Positions 14,720 through 24,082 of a DNA stretch of 37,768 bases are shown here, in pieces. Source of the DNA: Methanobacteriota archaeon (GTDB taxonomy: Archaea > Thermoplasmatota > Poseidoniia > Poseidoniales > Poseidoniaceae); assembly GCA_011526375.1 (NCBI GenBank), contig WTIT01000113.1, positions 1-37,768 of the forward strand, read 5' to 3'. The notes under the pieces were generated by a model. That model did not search any database, had not been told where the DNA came from, and saw only the letters and a list, made by a program, of their open reading frames with translations. Position numbers and translations under genes: made by a program. The first letter of the stretch is position 1. Each line of letters begins with the position of its first letter.

Positions 14720-17170
14720 ATGCGCAGATTAGCAGTATTACTTGTAATACTAATTTGTGCAGCCTCACCGTTGATGGCACTTTCCAGTGCCAACTCGAAA
14801 TCCACCAGTGATTTGCTCGATGTACAATCAAGTGGTGAACACATTATTCACCTAGGGGAAACTATTGAAGCGATTATAACTGTCAAGAATCAGGGTAGTG
14901 ATACTACGATTATCGACTTTTCATATGAATTACCAGGCAATATTTCAATATCTAATTTGCCTAATGATTTTACTTTAGTTTCAAATCAAGTAAGACAATT
15001 TAGGTTTTACTTTTCATGTGATGATTTTGCATCTTACAACACTGTACTAGCTTATGTAAACATCACTTCAGACATGGATTCAATTATCTACGCAAATGAA
15101 TTCACCCTAATTATTTCGAGACAATCTGACCTTAGGTTTGGAGTAACCGAAGATTCAGAATTCATCGTAGACCCTGGCCTTCGTACCAATTTGGCAGTTA
15201 ATATGACAAATTTTGCTCAATTCGATGATGATGTAAGTTTCTCAATCACCACTAATTCAGGCTGGACATGGGGATGGGATATGGACTATGTTGAAAATGG
15301 GAAAGCAATCGAATCTATCGAAATTGGCGAATTAATATTCGCTAGATTATGGATTGATATCCCCAAAGTTATCGATTCTAACCCATTGTATTTGTCGGGA
15401 CCGAGGTTTTCACTCACTGCAACATCTAGTTTAGACCGTGCAGAAGTAACATGGAGTTTTGATTTGCTGATGTCTGAATTTCGTAATGTGACACTGGATT
15501 CAAGGGGAGAGGACTTACAACTTGACCCAGATTCAAATGGAAGATTGCCAATAACTATCAAAAACTCAGGTAACATAGAAAATAGATATGATTTAGAGTT
15601 ACAGATTGTTGATGAATTTGGAACCATAGTAGACAGCATACCTGCCTCTGACCGTATCGAATATCAAGGATGGATAGTGGCTATTTTTGGTGGCTATGAA
15701 GATGAGTTAATCATTCCAACCAACAAAAGAACCTTTGAAATTGGATTCCAGTCACCTAATCAAAATCAAGGTAAAATAGATGTTAGACTAAGCATTATTC
15801 CTGTTGGAGCCATCACAAGAACAATTCAAATTGACTTGACATCCGAAATAATATGGAATCGAGATTTTGCTACGGATTTGGTATCGCAAGAATGTACAAT
15901 ATTACCAACAGAAAGTTGTAATCCCATATTTAGAATAACGAATAATGGCAATTATCAGGATATATTTCGAATTGAGGCAGTTCAAATTCCAACATTTGTA
16001 ACCCTAGAAAATGGTCAGATATCTCTAGAAATACCCAAAAACACCTACGTTGACATCACTGACATCACAATTACTGCTATTGAAGGTGTAGAAGCATTTT
16101 CTAATTCACAGGTAATTTTTAATGTCCAACCAGTAGGAATTACAAATGCTGTACAAACTGTTGCCTTCGATGTAGTTATAGCACCAAAAATTGATTGGTC
16201 AATTCAAGATTTGACTGAAGAAAATGATGCACTAGGGAGATTTAATATCGCCATGACTCTGCGAAACAACGGTAATGCAGCAGATGGTATAATTGTTCAA
16301 TTGCAATGTTCCCATTACACACCTATGACCCTCATACCACCTACTAATTCTGTAACTGAACCAGGTGTAGAGTTCCCTCGCTCATTTGAAATAAACGACA
16401 TTGATTTTGGCTCAAACTTCACCGTCCGTGCTTGGGCAGAAATCCCCACTGATCAAAACAGTAATGGAACGATGTACCTTAATATCAGCATTAGGTCAAG
16501 TTTTTCTCCCGATGAACCAATATCATTCACCACTGCAGTTGATTATGTAGGCGTGCCTTGGCAAGTAGAATATACTAAAGAGACAGATGAAGGATTTTCA
16601 GAGATACTCTCGACAACAGTTGAATTTGTATATGCGTGGAAATGGATTTTACTATCGATCTTAGCCTCGACATTGATAATTGGGAAAGCATTTTTCGACA
16701 GAAGGGATAGAAATCAACAAATGGAATTTATCAATCAATTAGGCAACCAATCTAGTTCACCCCAACAGGATGATTGGATGGCTAAATTCAGCAAAAAAGT
16801 TGAAACAGATACAGTAATTCAATCACCAACAATTTCTCCAGAAAATTTTACCCGAGGATTTCAAAGTAAAAGTTCTGGTCAAAAACCCATCACTACGCCA
16901 GTCGAAGAACGTTTACGTGATGCAGCTAACCTAGTTCTTGATACACATGACAAATCAACTGTCGTCAAGGAAGCAGATGAGCTACTTGATTCGATCACAA
17001 TTACTGGTATCAACTCCCCTGCACAGGAAAACACGAAATTGGAAATGAAAGATTACAATCCAAATATGACTGAAAGAAGCGACCCTCAAAATTTGCTCAA
17101 TGAAAAAACTAGTAGCCAAGAGTACACAAAGAAGGTTCCTCTACCAGAAAACGATGATTTAGATTTTTGA
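14720..17170 (+). CDS. Exported Ig-like repeat protein with one C-terminal membrane helix
   Basis: An 816-residue protein of unknown function. A signal peptide occupies about residues 1-23. About 600 residues of beta-rich repeats follow, with the recurring pattern of CARDB/NPCBM-like Ig domains (for example HLGETIEAIITVKNQG and FRITNNGNYQDIFRIEAV). A single membrane helix lies at about 640-657, followed by a 159-residue charged cytoplasmic tail rich in Gln, Ser, Asp and Lys. It is most likely a surface stalk or adhesin-like protein exposed outside, architecturally similar to the subtilase stalk but without a protease domain. The gene lies between pheT and rnhB, 6 bases before rnhB, so it may be co-transcribed with rnhB. 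It appears leaderless. Confidence 0.82.
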   Translation: MRRLAVLLVILICAASPLMALSSANSKSTSDLLDVQSSGEHIIHLGETIEAIITVKNQGSDTTIIDFSYELPGNISISNLPNDFTLVSNQVRQFRFYFSCDDFASYNTVLAYVNITSDMDSIIYANEFTLIISRQSDLRFGVTEDSEFIVDPGLRTNLAVNMTNFAQFDDDVSFSITTNSGWTWGWDMDYVENGKAIESIEIGELIFARLWIDIPKVIDSNPLYLSGPRFSLTATSSLDRAEVTWSFDLLMSEFRNVTLDSRGEDLQLDPDSNGRLPITIKNSGNIENRYDLELQIVDEFGTIVDSIPASDRIEYQGWIVAIFGGYEDELIIPTNKRTFEIGFQSPNQNQGKIDVRLSIIPVGAITRTIQIDLTSEIIWNRDFATDLVSQECTILPTESCNPIFRITNNGNYQDIFRIEAVQIPTFVTLENGQISLEIPKNTYVDITDITITAIEGVEAFSNSQVIFNVQPVGITNAVQTVAFDVVIAPKIDWSIQDLTEENDALGRFNIAMTLRNNGNAADGIIVQLQCSHYTPMTLIPPTNSVTEPGVEFPRSFEINDIDFGSNFTVRAWAEIPTDQNSNGTMYLNISIRSSFSPDEPISFTTAVDYVGVPWQVEYTKETDEGFSEILSTTVEFVYAWKWILLSILASTLIIGKAFFDRRDRNQQMEFINQLGNQSSSPQQDDWMAKFSKKVETDTVIQSPTISPENFTRGFQSKSSGQKPITTPVEERLRDAANLVLDTHDKSTVVKEADELLDSITITGINSPAQENTKLEMKDYNPNMTERSDPQNLLNEKTSSQEYTKKVPLPENDDLDF

Positions 17171-17176
17171 GATAAC

Positions 17177-17896
17177 ATGATAGAAATTGGCATTGATGAA
17201 GCGGGCAGAGGACCTGTGATTGGCCCACTTGTGGTTTGCAGTGTAGCAATCCCAAAATCTGATATCGGCCTCTTAGTCGAGATTGGAGTCAAGGATTCAA
17301 AAGATTTAACGGCAAAAAAACGCCTAACGATAAAAGAATGGTTTATCGAAAACTGTGACAAAAAAGGGTGGAGATATTCATTGATCTATTGTTCACCTGA
17401 GAGAATAGATGAAGCTGTATTTAGCAAAGGGCTAAACATTTTAGAAACTGAATTATTTGCCGAGTCAATCAATGGTCTTAGAGTAAATACTGAAGGCGAA
17501 GTAAATATTACCTGTGATGCTTGTGATGTTGATGAGTTACGGTTTAGCCGAAGGGTCATGCAACTGATAGATGGATGGCCATGGGATAATTCCGTTTTGA
17601 GTAGTTATCACAAGGCTGATGAGAACTATCCAATAGTTGGAATGGCTAGTATACTTGCAAAAGAGGCGAGAGATGCAGCAATAAAATCAATCGAAGAAAA
17701 TGTTGGTTTTCCGATAGGTTCTGGTTACCCTAGCGATAAGAAGACTATTGATGCTGTTCGAAAAATGATTAATGGAAAACCCCATGATCAGTTGAGGTGG
17801 TCATGGTCGACTGTCAAGCGGATTTGGAGTGAGAAATACACATCTGAAATCCCCAAGAGGGCGATTGAAAGTGGCAATCAAACCACCTTATTTTAA
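17177..17896 (+). CDS. rnhB: Ribonuclease HII
   Basis: A 239-residue nuclease that cuts the RNA strand of RNA-DNA hybrids and removes misincorporated ribonucleotides. The N-terminal GIDEAGRGPVIGPLV carries the catalytic Asp7-Glu8 pair and the GRG substrate-sensing motif. IVGMASILAKEARD and GSGYPSDKKT are further family blocks. Length is as expected for archaeal RNase HII. It starts 6 bases after the stop of the membrane protein gene; the GAG before the ATG is a weak ribosome site. Translation is probably coupled to the upstream gene. Confidence 0.94.
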   Translation: MIEIGIDEAGRGPVIGPLVVCSVAIPKSDIGLLVEIGVKDSKDLTAKKRLTIKEWFIENCDKKGWRYSLIYCSPERIDEAVFSKGLNILETELFAESINGLRVNTEGEVNITCDACDVDELRFSRRVMQLIDGWPWDNSVLSSYHKADENYPIVGMASILAKEARDAAIKSIEENVGFPIGSGYPSDKKTIDAVRKMINGKPHDQLRWSWSTVKRIWSEKYTSEIPKRAIESGNQTTLF

Positions 17897-17940
17897 CCAC
17901 TCAATTCATGAAGTATCGGCCATAGGGTTGTTTGTTTGAC

Positions 17941-19653
17941 ATGGATTGGTCTCCGGATGAAAAAACAGAAACCATGCTTTGGCATATGGCTATTCAAAAT
18001 GCAATTGAATATTCAGGTAAAGCTGCACCTGGTTCGGTTATTGGGCGAATAATGAGCATGAGGCAAGATTTGAGACCTCATGGCAAAATTTTGAGCCCTT
18101 TGATTGCACAAAAAGTCTCCCAAGCAAATAGCTTGGCCAGTGAACAAGGGCTTGATTATTTGAGAAAAATACTCGCTGAAGAGGCTCCCGAATTGTTAGA
18201 AGAAAGGGAAAAGCAAGTCAAACGTGAGGGGCTGCCGGAATTAAAAAATGCAGAACAAGGCAAAGTTGTTTTGCGATTTGCCCCTAATCCAAACGGGCCA
18301 CTATCTTTTGGCCACGCAAGGGGTATTATAATCAATGGAGAATATGCCAAAGAATACAACGGCGAACTTATACTGCGGTTTGATGACACCGATACGACAG
18401 TAAAACCACCTCTCTTAGAGGCATACGAGACAATTCAAACGGAAGCAGAGTGGTTACTTGGATTCAAACCACAAAGAGTAGTTATTGCTAGTGACAGAAT
18501 TCTAGAATATTACCACCATGTAGATTTAATGCTCGATGGAAAATTCGGTTATGTGTGCCAATGTAGCGCAGAGGATTTCAGAGAATTCAGAGTGAATAAA
18601 ACCAACTGCCCTTGCCGTGATAATGATGTTCAGTTGAATCAAAAATTGTGGTCTAAAATGCTTGACGGAACGTTCCAACCTGGTGATGCAGTTGTAAGGG
18701 TAAAAACCGATATGTCTCTAAAAAATCCGGCATTAAGAGATTGGCCAGCCCTTAGAATTCAAGACACTGTTGCTAACCCACATCCACGGCCAGAGATAGG
18801 TTCCAAATATCGCGTTTGGCCATTGTTAGATTTTCAAAGTGCGGTTGAAGACTATTTACAAGGTGTAACGCACATAATTCGTGGAAAAGATTTGATGGAT
18901 TCTACCAGAAAACAGACTTTGTTGTACCAACATTTTGGTTGGAAATACCCCGAAACAATGTATTGGGGTCGAGTCAAAGTTCACGAGTGGGGTGGATTTT
19001 CAACCTCACAAATGCGTCAAGATATCGAATCAGGAAAGTATACCGGTTGGTCAGACCCAAGGCTTCCAACCATTGCTGGATTGAGTGGTACCGGAATACA
19101 AGCTGCAGCGTTGCGAAACTTCTGGAAAGAGTTAGGCGTTACTCAAAAAGACATAGCGGTTCCACTCGCAACATTGTATTCACATAATATCAAGGTAATC
19201 GACGATGATGCACCCCGTATTTCATTCATCAGGAATCCTGTTGAGATTGATATACAAGGTACTGATGAACTAGAAATTGTTGTGCCCAGACATCCCAATA
19301 ACAAACAACTGGGAACTCGTAACATCAACTTAGATAGTAAAACGATTTATCTAGAACAAGAAGATTTAGCGCACAATGAATTAAGATTGAAAGAATTTGG
19401 AGACTTTGTTATCGGCGGCGAGGTTGCTAAACTGGTTTCTAAGGACCGAAGTGATAAGCGGAAAATTGTCCACTGGGCATCAAAAGATAGTAGTCAGGAT
19501 GCTCAGTTAATGTTGGTTTCCAACGGAGAATTGACATCGATTAAAGGGAAACTAGAGAGTCATAATTTGCCTATTGGAACTCCTGTTCAAATCGAAAGGA
19601 TCGGTTATGGAATTATCTCAAAGCCTGATGTTGTAACATTCACCCATGATTAG
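17941..19653 (+). CDS. gltX: Glutamyl-tRNA synthetase, archaeal type
   Basis: A 570-residue class I synthetase charging tRNA-Glu. Residues 113-128 hold the nucleotide-binding region with FGHARG as the HIGH equivalent. A CxC...CxC zinc knuckle lies at C207, C209, C223 and C225. GKYTGWSDPRLPT is the archaeal/eukaryotic GluRS/GlnRS-branch signature. The second signature loop reads FSTSQMR (353-359), so Gln357 sits where relatives usually have a Lys. The C-terminal 180 residues form the beta-barrel anticodon domain. I chose the ATG at 17941 over a TTG 9 bases upstream. A CBS gene follows 20 bases downstream on the same strand. Confidence 0.93.
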   Translation: MDWSPDEKTETMLWHMAIQNAIEYSGKAAPGSVIGRIMSMRQDLRPHGKILSPLIAQKVSQANSLASEQGLDYLRKILAEEAPELLEEREKQVKREGLPELKNAEQGKVVLRFAPNPNGPLSFGHARGIIINGEYAKEYNGELILRFDDTDTTVKPPLLEAYETIQTEAEWLLGFKPQRVVIASDRILEYYHHVDLMLDGKFGYVCQCSAEDFREFRVNKTNCPCRDNDVQLNQKLWSKMLDGTFQPGDAVVRVKTDMSLKNPALRDWPALRIQDTVANPHPRPEIGSKYRVWPLLDFQSAVEDYLQGVTHIIRGKDLMDSTRKQTLLYQHFGWKYPETMYWGRVKVHEWGGFSTSQMRQDIESGKYTGWSDPRLPTIAGLSGTGIQAAALRNFWKELGVTQKDIAVPLATLYSHNIKVIDDDAPRISFIRNPVEIDIQGTDELEIVVPRHPNNKQLGTRNINLDSKTIYLEQEDLAHNELRLKEFGDFVIGGEVAKLVSKDRSDKRKIVHWASKDSSQDAQLMLVSNGELTSIKGKLESHNLPIGTPVQIERIGYGIISKPDVVTFTHD

Positions 19654-19673
19654 GAAGTAATAAATCTCGAGAC

Positions 19674-20108
19674 ATGCACGACGATGCAATGTCAACCGAT
19701 ACTAAGACTGTTGCAGATCTAGACCTAAATGATGAACATATCACTGCAGGAGTGAGTGATACACTACAAGAGGCTGCTCGAAGATTACTAACTGTTCCTG
19801 GCGGCATACTCATTGTTTTAGATGATAACTCTAAGGTCAAGGGAGTAATTGGATACAAGCAGTTATTAGTCGCTATCGACAAAGAAATCGATACAAAAAC
19901 CGCAACTTGTGGTGAGCATATGGAAATGGATTTCATGGAAATTAAGCTTACTGAAGAGTTGTCGAGCGTCCTAAAGAATATCAGAAAGAGGTCTCCACAA
20001 GCAGTTGTTGCAGTAGATAATAATGGTGACTTTAGTGGTTATTTTTCACCTAGTGATTACAAAGAGAGTAGAGCAATTGTAAGATCTCTCAAGCGTCTAA
20101 AGTTGTAA
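19674..20108 (+). CDS. CBS-domain pair protein
   Basis: A 144-residue protein made almost entirely of two CBS motifs, about residues 10-70 (TLQEAARRLL...GVIGYKQLL) and 80-140 (ELSSVLKNIRKRS...GYFSPSDYKES). CBS pairs usually bind adenine nucleotides and regulate a partner; no partner domain is attached. An alternative ATG at 19689 would drop five residues. It follows gltX closely. Its TAA stop touches the stop of the convergent membrane protein gene with no base between them. Confidence 0.85.
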   Translation: MHDDAMSTDTKTVADLDLNDEHITAGVSDTLQEAARRLLTVPGGILIVLDDNSKVKGVIGYKQLLVAIDKEIDTKTATCGEHMEMDFMEIKLTEELSSVLKNIRKRSPQAVVAVDNNGDFSGYFSPSDYKESRAIVRSLKRLKL

Positions 20109-22163
20109 CTAACCAACAATTTTGATAGTCTTACCACAGCCAGAACAGGTTATCTTTAGTGGGCGTTCTTCGCTTAACACCGGAATTGGAGTTGCACATG
20201 CTGGGCAATTGACAGTTGGGATGCTAACAGTAGCAGGAGTCTCTTGCGCAACCATGGCCGGCTGTAATCTTCTGGGACTAACAAACGCAGTAAGTATCCA
20301 CAAAACTGAGGCACCACCTGATGCTCCAAAGACAAATAAAGGCGGATAAGCAAAGACATAGACTAGTGCAGCAATAGGCAGTAATGTCAATTCGAGCATC
20401 AAAAATCTCCTGTGTTTATTCTTAGTTATTGAAAGTGAGAAAAACAATCCTGCAAAAATTATTACCAATGTAATGATAGTCAATGGCATTGGCCCAAACA
20501 ACAGATTATCATTTGGCTGGATAATTAGTGTAAAACCTTCATCTAACGTGGTTGAGGTTGATTCCATTTTGATTACTTCGCCCCATGGATACCTCGAATG
20601 GGAAAATGAAATTGCCTCGGTTTCTAATAGTTCAGCATCACCAAATGATGTTAAAACCGATGATGTAGCCTCAACTATTATTGTATAATCTTGCCACAAT
20701 GCTGCGGTTTGGGTTGAGGTGAAACTACGTAAAACATCTACTTGCTGTCCACTTACTAGTGTTTGTAGTGTGGAAAATGTAATTGATAATGGATGATTAA
20801 CAACTCTTGTTTCACCCATCAAATCAACAGAAATTGATATCGTATCAAAATCACTCGAGTCGCCGATTAGCTTCTCGCTCTGTATCTGCATGCCGTTTAT
20901 ATCGCTCATGTAGGTTCTGTATCTTGACTTCATCTCCCTTTCAAATTGCTCTTTCTCAACATTTTCAATATCACGACTTTCTCTATTTTCTTCAGTAACT
21001 CCGCCTGGATTCCAACCAAACAGTACAGAGGTTGATGAGAGATCATTATCACCGATGTGATCCATACCCCACCGCATCCAAAACGCCATTTCTCCATCGA
21101 TATCCAAAGTGGTTGTTCGCGCCATCTTTAGGTTGCCATCATCGCTTGATAGGTCGATAATTTGGGTAACAGTTAACGGGCTTCCAACACCACTTGTCCT
21201 AAGCGGTTCATCTTGGGGATAGAAAGTACCAGTGCCACCACCAGTATCAGTTACTTCGAAACTAAATTGCGCTGACCCCTGTATTAGTGGACCACTTGAT
21301 TGCAAATTTAGCCTAATCGAAACATCGATCAGATTTGTTCCAGTTTCGGCACCTAACCATGTCCATGTTACTACGATAGAATCGCCACGTTGAGTTTCGA
21401 TTGGATCTCCATCTACCTTCAAACCATCAACAAACATTTCGATAGAGTCAGAATATGCTAGAGCATCTAGACCAAATGGTGAATCTAATACTGCGGAAAG
21501 ATAAATGTCACTACCCTCGATTTGTGGTTCATCTATTGATAATTCCATCAGCGGGATCTCTGCTGATACGCTGGAAGGGAATTCTTCGGAGCCCCACAGA
21601 AATTCCAATTCAGCATCTCCTCCGGGCACATTGAATATCACTGACCGGGCACTAAGCTCCAGCTCTATTTCACTAGATGCTGATACAGACATCTCATCGA
21701 CAGGTATTGTAAACTCAATTTGACCCTCTCCTTGGGCTAAAACTGATGATTCAAAGTTAGTTGAATCTGAAAATACTTGTGAGCCTATTTTCACTGTTGC
21801 TGTCGCATTTATCTGAGCGCCTCCAGCATCACTTACTCGATAGTTTATGATAAAACTCCAGTCTGATTCAGGAATTGCACCTGGCCAAACACGCCCCAGA
21901 CTCCACACCCCAACGGTTTCTTGAGAAGTGATGGAGTTAGCGATTACTGCATTACTCGAATCTTCGACTAAAAGCTGAGAGAATGGTGACAGTTGTCCGG
22001 TTGAGCCACCAATAAGATACAATTCCACCGGGTGGGCATCATCACAACAAACAACGGTTGATTCTGCTTCTACTGCGTTGATAAATGATGAAGAAAAAGG
22101 AATAGATACTAGCATCAATACAAGAATGAACTGTGTCATCCGCCCGAAGAATCTGTCCAACAC
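20109..22163 (-). CDS. Exported membrane protein with C-terminal zinc ribbon
   Basis: A 684-residue protein of unknown function. A signal peptide (about residues 9-33) leads into about 500 residues of beta-rich extracellular sequence. Two or three membrane helices lie at about 555-630, and a cytoplasmic tail ends in a zinc ribbon (C653, C656, C673, C676). The start is taken as the GTG at 22163 because GGTAGGT precedes it; the ATG at 22139 is an alternative that keeps the whole signal peptide. The arrangement of an outside sensor-like domain, a membrane anchor and an inside zinc ribbon suggests signalling or assembly, but this is inference. Its promoter would lie in the 81-base gap 22164-22244. 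Confidence 0.8.
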   Translation of the reverse strand: MLDRFFGRMTQFILVLMLVSIPFSSSFINAVEAESTVVCCDDAHPVELYLIGGSTGQLSPFSQLLVEDSSNAVIANSITSQETVGVWSLGRVWPGAIPESDWSFIINYRVSDAGGAQINATATVKIGSQVFSDSTNFESSVLAQGEGQIEFTIPVDEMSVSASSEIELELSARSVIFNVPGGDAELEFLWGSEEFPSSVSAEIPLMELSIDEPQIEGSDIYLSAVLDSPFGLDALAYSDSIEMFVDGLKVDGDPIETQRGDSIVVTWTWLGAETGTNLIDVSIRLNLQSSGPLIQGSAQFSFEVTDTGGGTGTFYPQDEPLRTSGVGSPLTVTQIIDLSSDDGNLKMARTTTLDIDGEMAFWMRWGMDHIGDNDLSSTSVLFGWNPGGVTEENRESRDIENVEKEQFEREMKSRYRTYMSDINGMQIQSEKLIGDSSDFDTISISVDLMGETRVVNHPLSITFSTLQTLVSGQQVDVLRSFTSTQTAALWQDYTIIVEATSSVLTSFGDAELLETEAISFSHSRYPWGEVIKMESTSTTLDEGFTLIIQPNDNLLFGPMPLTIITLVIIFAGLFFSLSITKNKHRRFLMLELTLLPIAALVYVFAYPPLFVFGASGGASVLWILTAFVSPRRLQPAMVAQETPATVSIPTVNCPACATPIPVLSEERPLKITCSGCGKTIKIVG

Positions 22164-22244
22164 AGACCTACCACAAACTCATGGCTCATAATTTACACTA
22201 TCATGTGTGAAGCAAAATAGTCTATTCATGCGTGGGTTTGAATC

Positions 22245-22601
22245 TTAGAGCGCTTTCTCTAGTAAGTTACCAAGTTCTTTCTCGAATAAGGATACTAGAG
22301 CTTCTCCGACTTCGCCTTGTAGATCATCTGGAAGCAGTCGTAATCCTAGCCTTGTTGCGGCTCTTGTTGCTTTCAATTCTGCATATATCGATCGTGCTTT
22401 AGATTGGAAGTAATATGATACCGCTTCCTTAATTTCGGCCTTAAGATCTGGGTCGGCTTCAACCTTATTCCTAATATGAGTTTTCAATTCATCCTTGACT
22501 ATGTCTCTGAAGGCTTCTATAACTAAGTCTTCTGTGGACATTAAGTCCTTGATTTGGTCTTTGATGCTACCAGTTAGCAATCTCTCGATGGCCATGACCA
22601 T
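22245..22601 (-). CDS. Small all-helical protein of unknown function
   Basis: A 118-residue protein I do not recognise. It is predicted almost entirely helical and highly charged, with amphipathic stretches such as LVIEAFRDIVKDELKTHI and EALVSLFEKELGNLLEKAL. It has no signal, cysteine motif or membrane helix. An in-frame ATG at 22595 is an equally good start. It follows the RecJ-like gene by 37 bases on the same strand, in the S15 cluster. In many archaea the gene after recJ in this cluster is a KEOPS component (Pcc1), but this protein shows no Pcc1 features. Confidence 0.75.
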   Translation of the reverse strand: MVMAIERLLTGSIKDQIKDLMSTEDLVIEAFRDIVKDELKTHIRNKVEADPDLKAEIKEAVSYYFQSKARSIYAELKATRAATRLGLRLLPDDLQGEVGEALVSLFEKELGNLLEKAL

Positions 22602-22638
22602 GCGAAGTAGCCATACTGTTTGAAATCATCGTAGGTGA

Positions 22639-23538
22639 TTATGATAGTTTTCCTTCGGAAATCAAACCTCTTAGAACGCTTGCTGCATGAGATTTACTAG
22701 TATCTTTTTCACTAGGCCAAAGAGATTTAACTCGATATATCTGACTGTGCAAATCTGCTTCATTCTCGCTAATCACTATCCTAAACCACAGTAGTTCTTC
22801 TAACCGTGGAGTTGATATTTTACCGTCCGACAAAGTTGGCAAGACAAGTTCACTCATTGCTTGTTTTCTTTGGTCAAAATCCATTTTGGACCACTTTTTT
22901 GTCAGTCTATTTAGTAAACTTGTAGGGAAATTAGGTATCATTTCGGTATCTGGATTATTTATCTCTGGCAGTGGCAAAACTCGTATTGAACCTTCATTTT
23001 GTAGGATGTCTCTAATTTTGGTATAGACAGGATCATATGAATTATCCAGTGATTGACGCAACCATTGACCACTTCCTGATAGGGCTCTAAGCCGTCTAAC
23101 TCGTGGGCCATTGGGAGCAATAATCGATGCGATTGCTGCACATTGAATTACCACATCAAGGGCTCCATTATGCTGCTTTTCCGAATTAGGATGAGAAACT
23201 GAAACCGACAAGGGAACGATTCTTACTCTACCTTCATCGTCAATTTGTTCTTGATCCCAAGTTTCCTCAAATTGTTCTATACTTATTACAAGCTGAGACG
23301 AAGTTGAGAAATCATATTGCTCTCCCTTAGGTTGGTGGGCAACCGATTGCAGAATCTTACGGGTGTAGGGAATCTTGGAATCAATCATTGCTGATTCTAA
23401 AAATGCCAATGAAACAATACTATCGAGGTCTGCTGTAGCAAAAATTGCCACATTGTTAGATTTGGTGATCTTCTCTGTTACCGAAATTATTCTGTCTTTT
23501 GCATGACGGAATAAATCAGTTTCGAGTAAATCTTCCAT
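22639..23538 (-). CDS. Degenerate RecJ/DHH-family-like protein beside S15 (possible Cdc45-type homologue)
   Basis: A 299-residue protein. The N-terminal region AIFATADLDSIVSLAFLESA (residues 31-50) resembles DHH motif I, keeping Asp37 and Asp39. The expected motif II (QLVISIEQ, 82-89) lacks its Asp, and the place where the DHH triad should occur reads SVSHPNS. A helical C-terminal half follows. In many archaea a RecJ-like nuclease that partners GINS in the replicative helicase complex is encoded next to S15, as here. I infer an inactivated RecJ/Cdc45-like protein, but the sequence match is weak. The ATG at 23538 is preferred over an upstream TTG at 23547. Confidence 0.6.
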   Translation of the reverse strand: MEDLLETDLFRHAKDRIISVTEKITKSNNVAIFATADLDSIVSLAFLESAMIDSKIPYTRKILQSVAHQPKGEQYDFSTSSQLVISIEQFEETWDQEQIDDEGRVRIVPLSVSVSHPNSEKQHNGALDVVIQCAAIASIIAPNGPRVRRLRALSGSGQWLRQSLDNSYDPVYTKIRDILQNEGSIRVLPLPEINNPDTEMIPNFPTSLLNRLTKKWSKMDFDQRKQAMSELVLPTLSDGKISTPRLEELLWFRIVISENEADLHSQIYRVKSLWPSEKDTSKSHAASVLRGLISEGKLS

Positions 23539-23561
23539 AGTAATCAAGCAACCCGTTAGGA

Positions 23562-23575
23562 TGCTGTCTACAGCA
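23562..23575. repeat. Short palindrome between S15 and the RecJ-like gene
   Basis: TGCTGT-CT-ACAGCA is a perfect 6-bp inverted repeat with a 2-base centre, in the 48-base gap between the S15 stop and the next start. It lacks a following T-run, so termination is doubtful. It may be an mRNA stem separating the two reading frames. Confidence 0.3.
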
Positions 23576-23586
23576 GGCTATAAGAA

Positions 23587-24045
23587 TCACTCGACCATTA
23601 GTCTTAGTTCATCTCTCTTGTATCGCCAATCTGAAGGAAGTTTACCTTCTGTAATGTAGTACTTTGCGAGTTTTCTAATCTTGGCTTCGGTTAATTCCAA
23701 TGACCTTTTGTTGTGAATGTCCTTATGATTACCACTGCCGAGGTGTTCGATTATTCGCACTGCTTGTCTCATCAAGTTCATCATATCTTCGGGGTATGTA
23801 CCACCAATGTTGTTTTCAGCAAGAATTGTTCCGATTCTCTTGCCGGTAACTAGTCTGACATTTGGCACTGCATGCTGATCTCTTAACACGGTACCGATTT
23901 GTGCGGTTGAATGACCAGCTTTGCCCATTTCAACGACTAGTTTTACAACTTCATCGGAGTTGGTATTGGACCATTCTGGAGCCTCTGTAACATATGGCTT
24001 AGAGGAGCCGCTTTTTCCTTTTCTTGACTTGTACATACGTGCCAT
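23587..24045 (-). CDS. rps15: 30S ribosomal protein S15 (archaeal S13e type)
   Basis: A 152-residue small-subunit protein. It begins MARMYKSRKGKSGSSKP, typical of archaeal/eukaryotic S15/S13e, with the conserved GHSTAQIGTVLRDQ segment and an S15-type helical bundle that binds 16S rRNA. The start is the ATG at 24045; a GTG three codons upstream has no support. The stop codon of an 11-codon open frame (24047-24082) lies one base before this ATG. It leads a run with the RecJ-like and 118-residue genes downstream, and follows arcS by 77 bases. Confidence 0.95.
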   Translation of the reverse strand: MARMYKSRKGKSGSSKPYVTEAPEWSNTNSDEVVKLVVEMGKAGHSTAQIGTVLRDQHAVPNVRLVTGKRIGTILAENNIGGTYPEDMMNLMRQAVRIIEHLGSGNHKDIHNKRSLELTEAKIRKLAKYYITEGKLPSDWRYKRDELRLMVE

Positions 24046-24046
24046 G

Positions 24047-24082
24047 TTAACCACTCAAGCACCCTTGCGACTTGCCTCTCAT
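24047..24082 (-). other. Possible 11-codon leader ORF ahead of S15
   Basis: On the minus strand an ATG at 24082 opens MRGKSQGCLSG, and its TAA ends one base before the S15 ATG. The sequence GAGTGGTTAA occurs just before both this ATG (24085-24094) and the S15 ATG (24047-24056), a 10-base direct repeat with 38-base spacing. It could be a translated leader coupling to S15, or a chance frame. Confidence 0.3.

Noticed and set aside
17932-17940. TTG start for gltX
   Set aside because: An ATG follows three codons later, and TTG starts are uncommon in archaea; the choice changes only three residues.
22245-22601. Pcc1/KEOPS or GINS identity for the 118-residue protein
   Set aside because: The positional argument is suggestive, but the all-helical sequence lacks the beta strands of Pcc1 and the B-domain of GINS.
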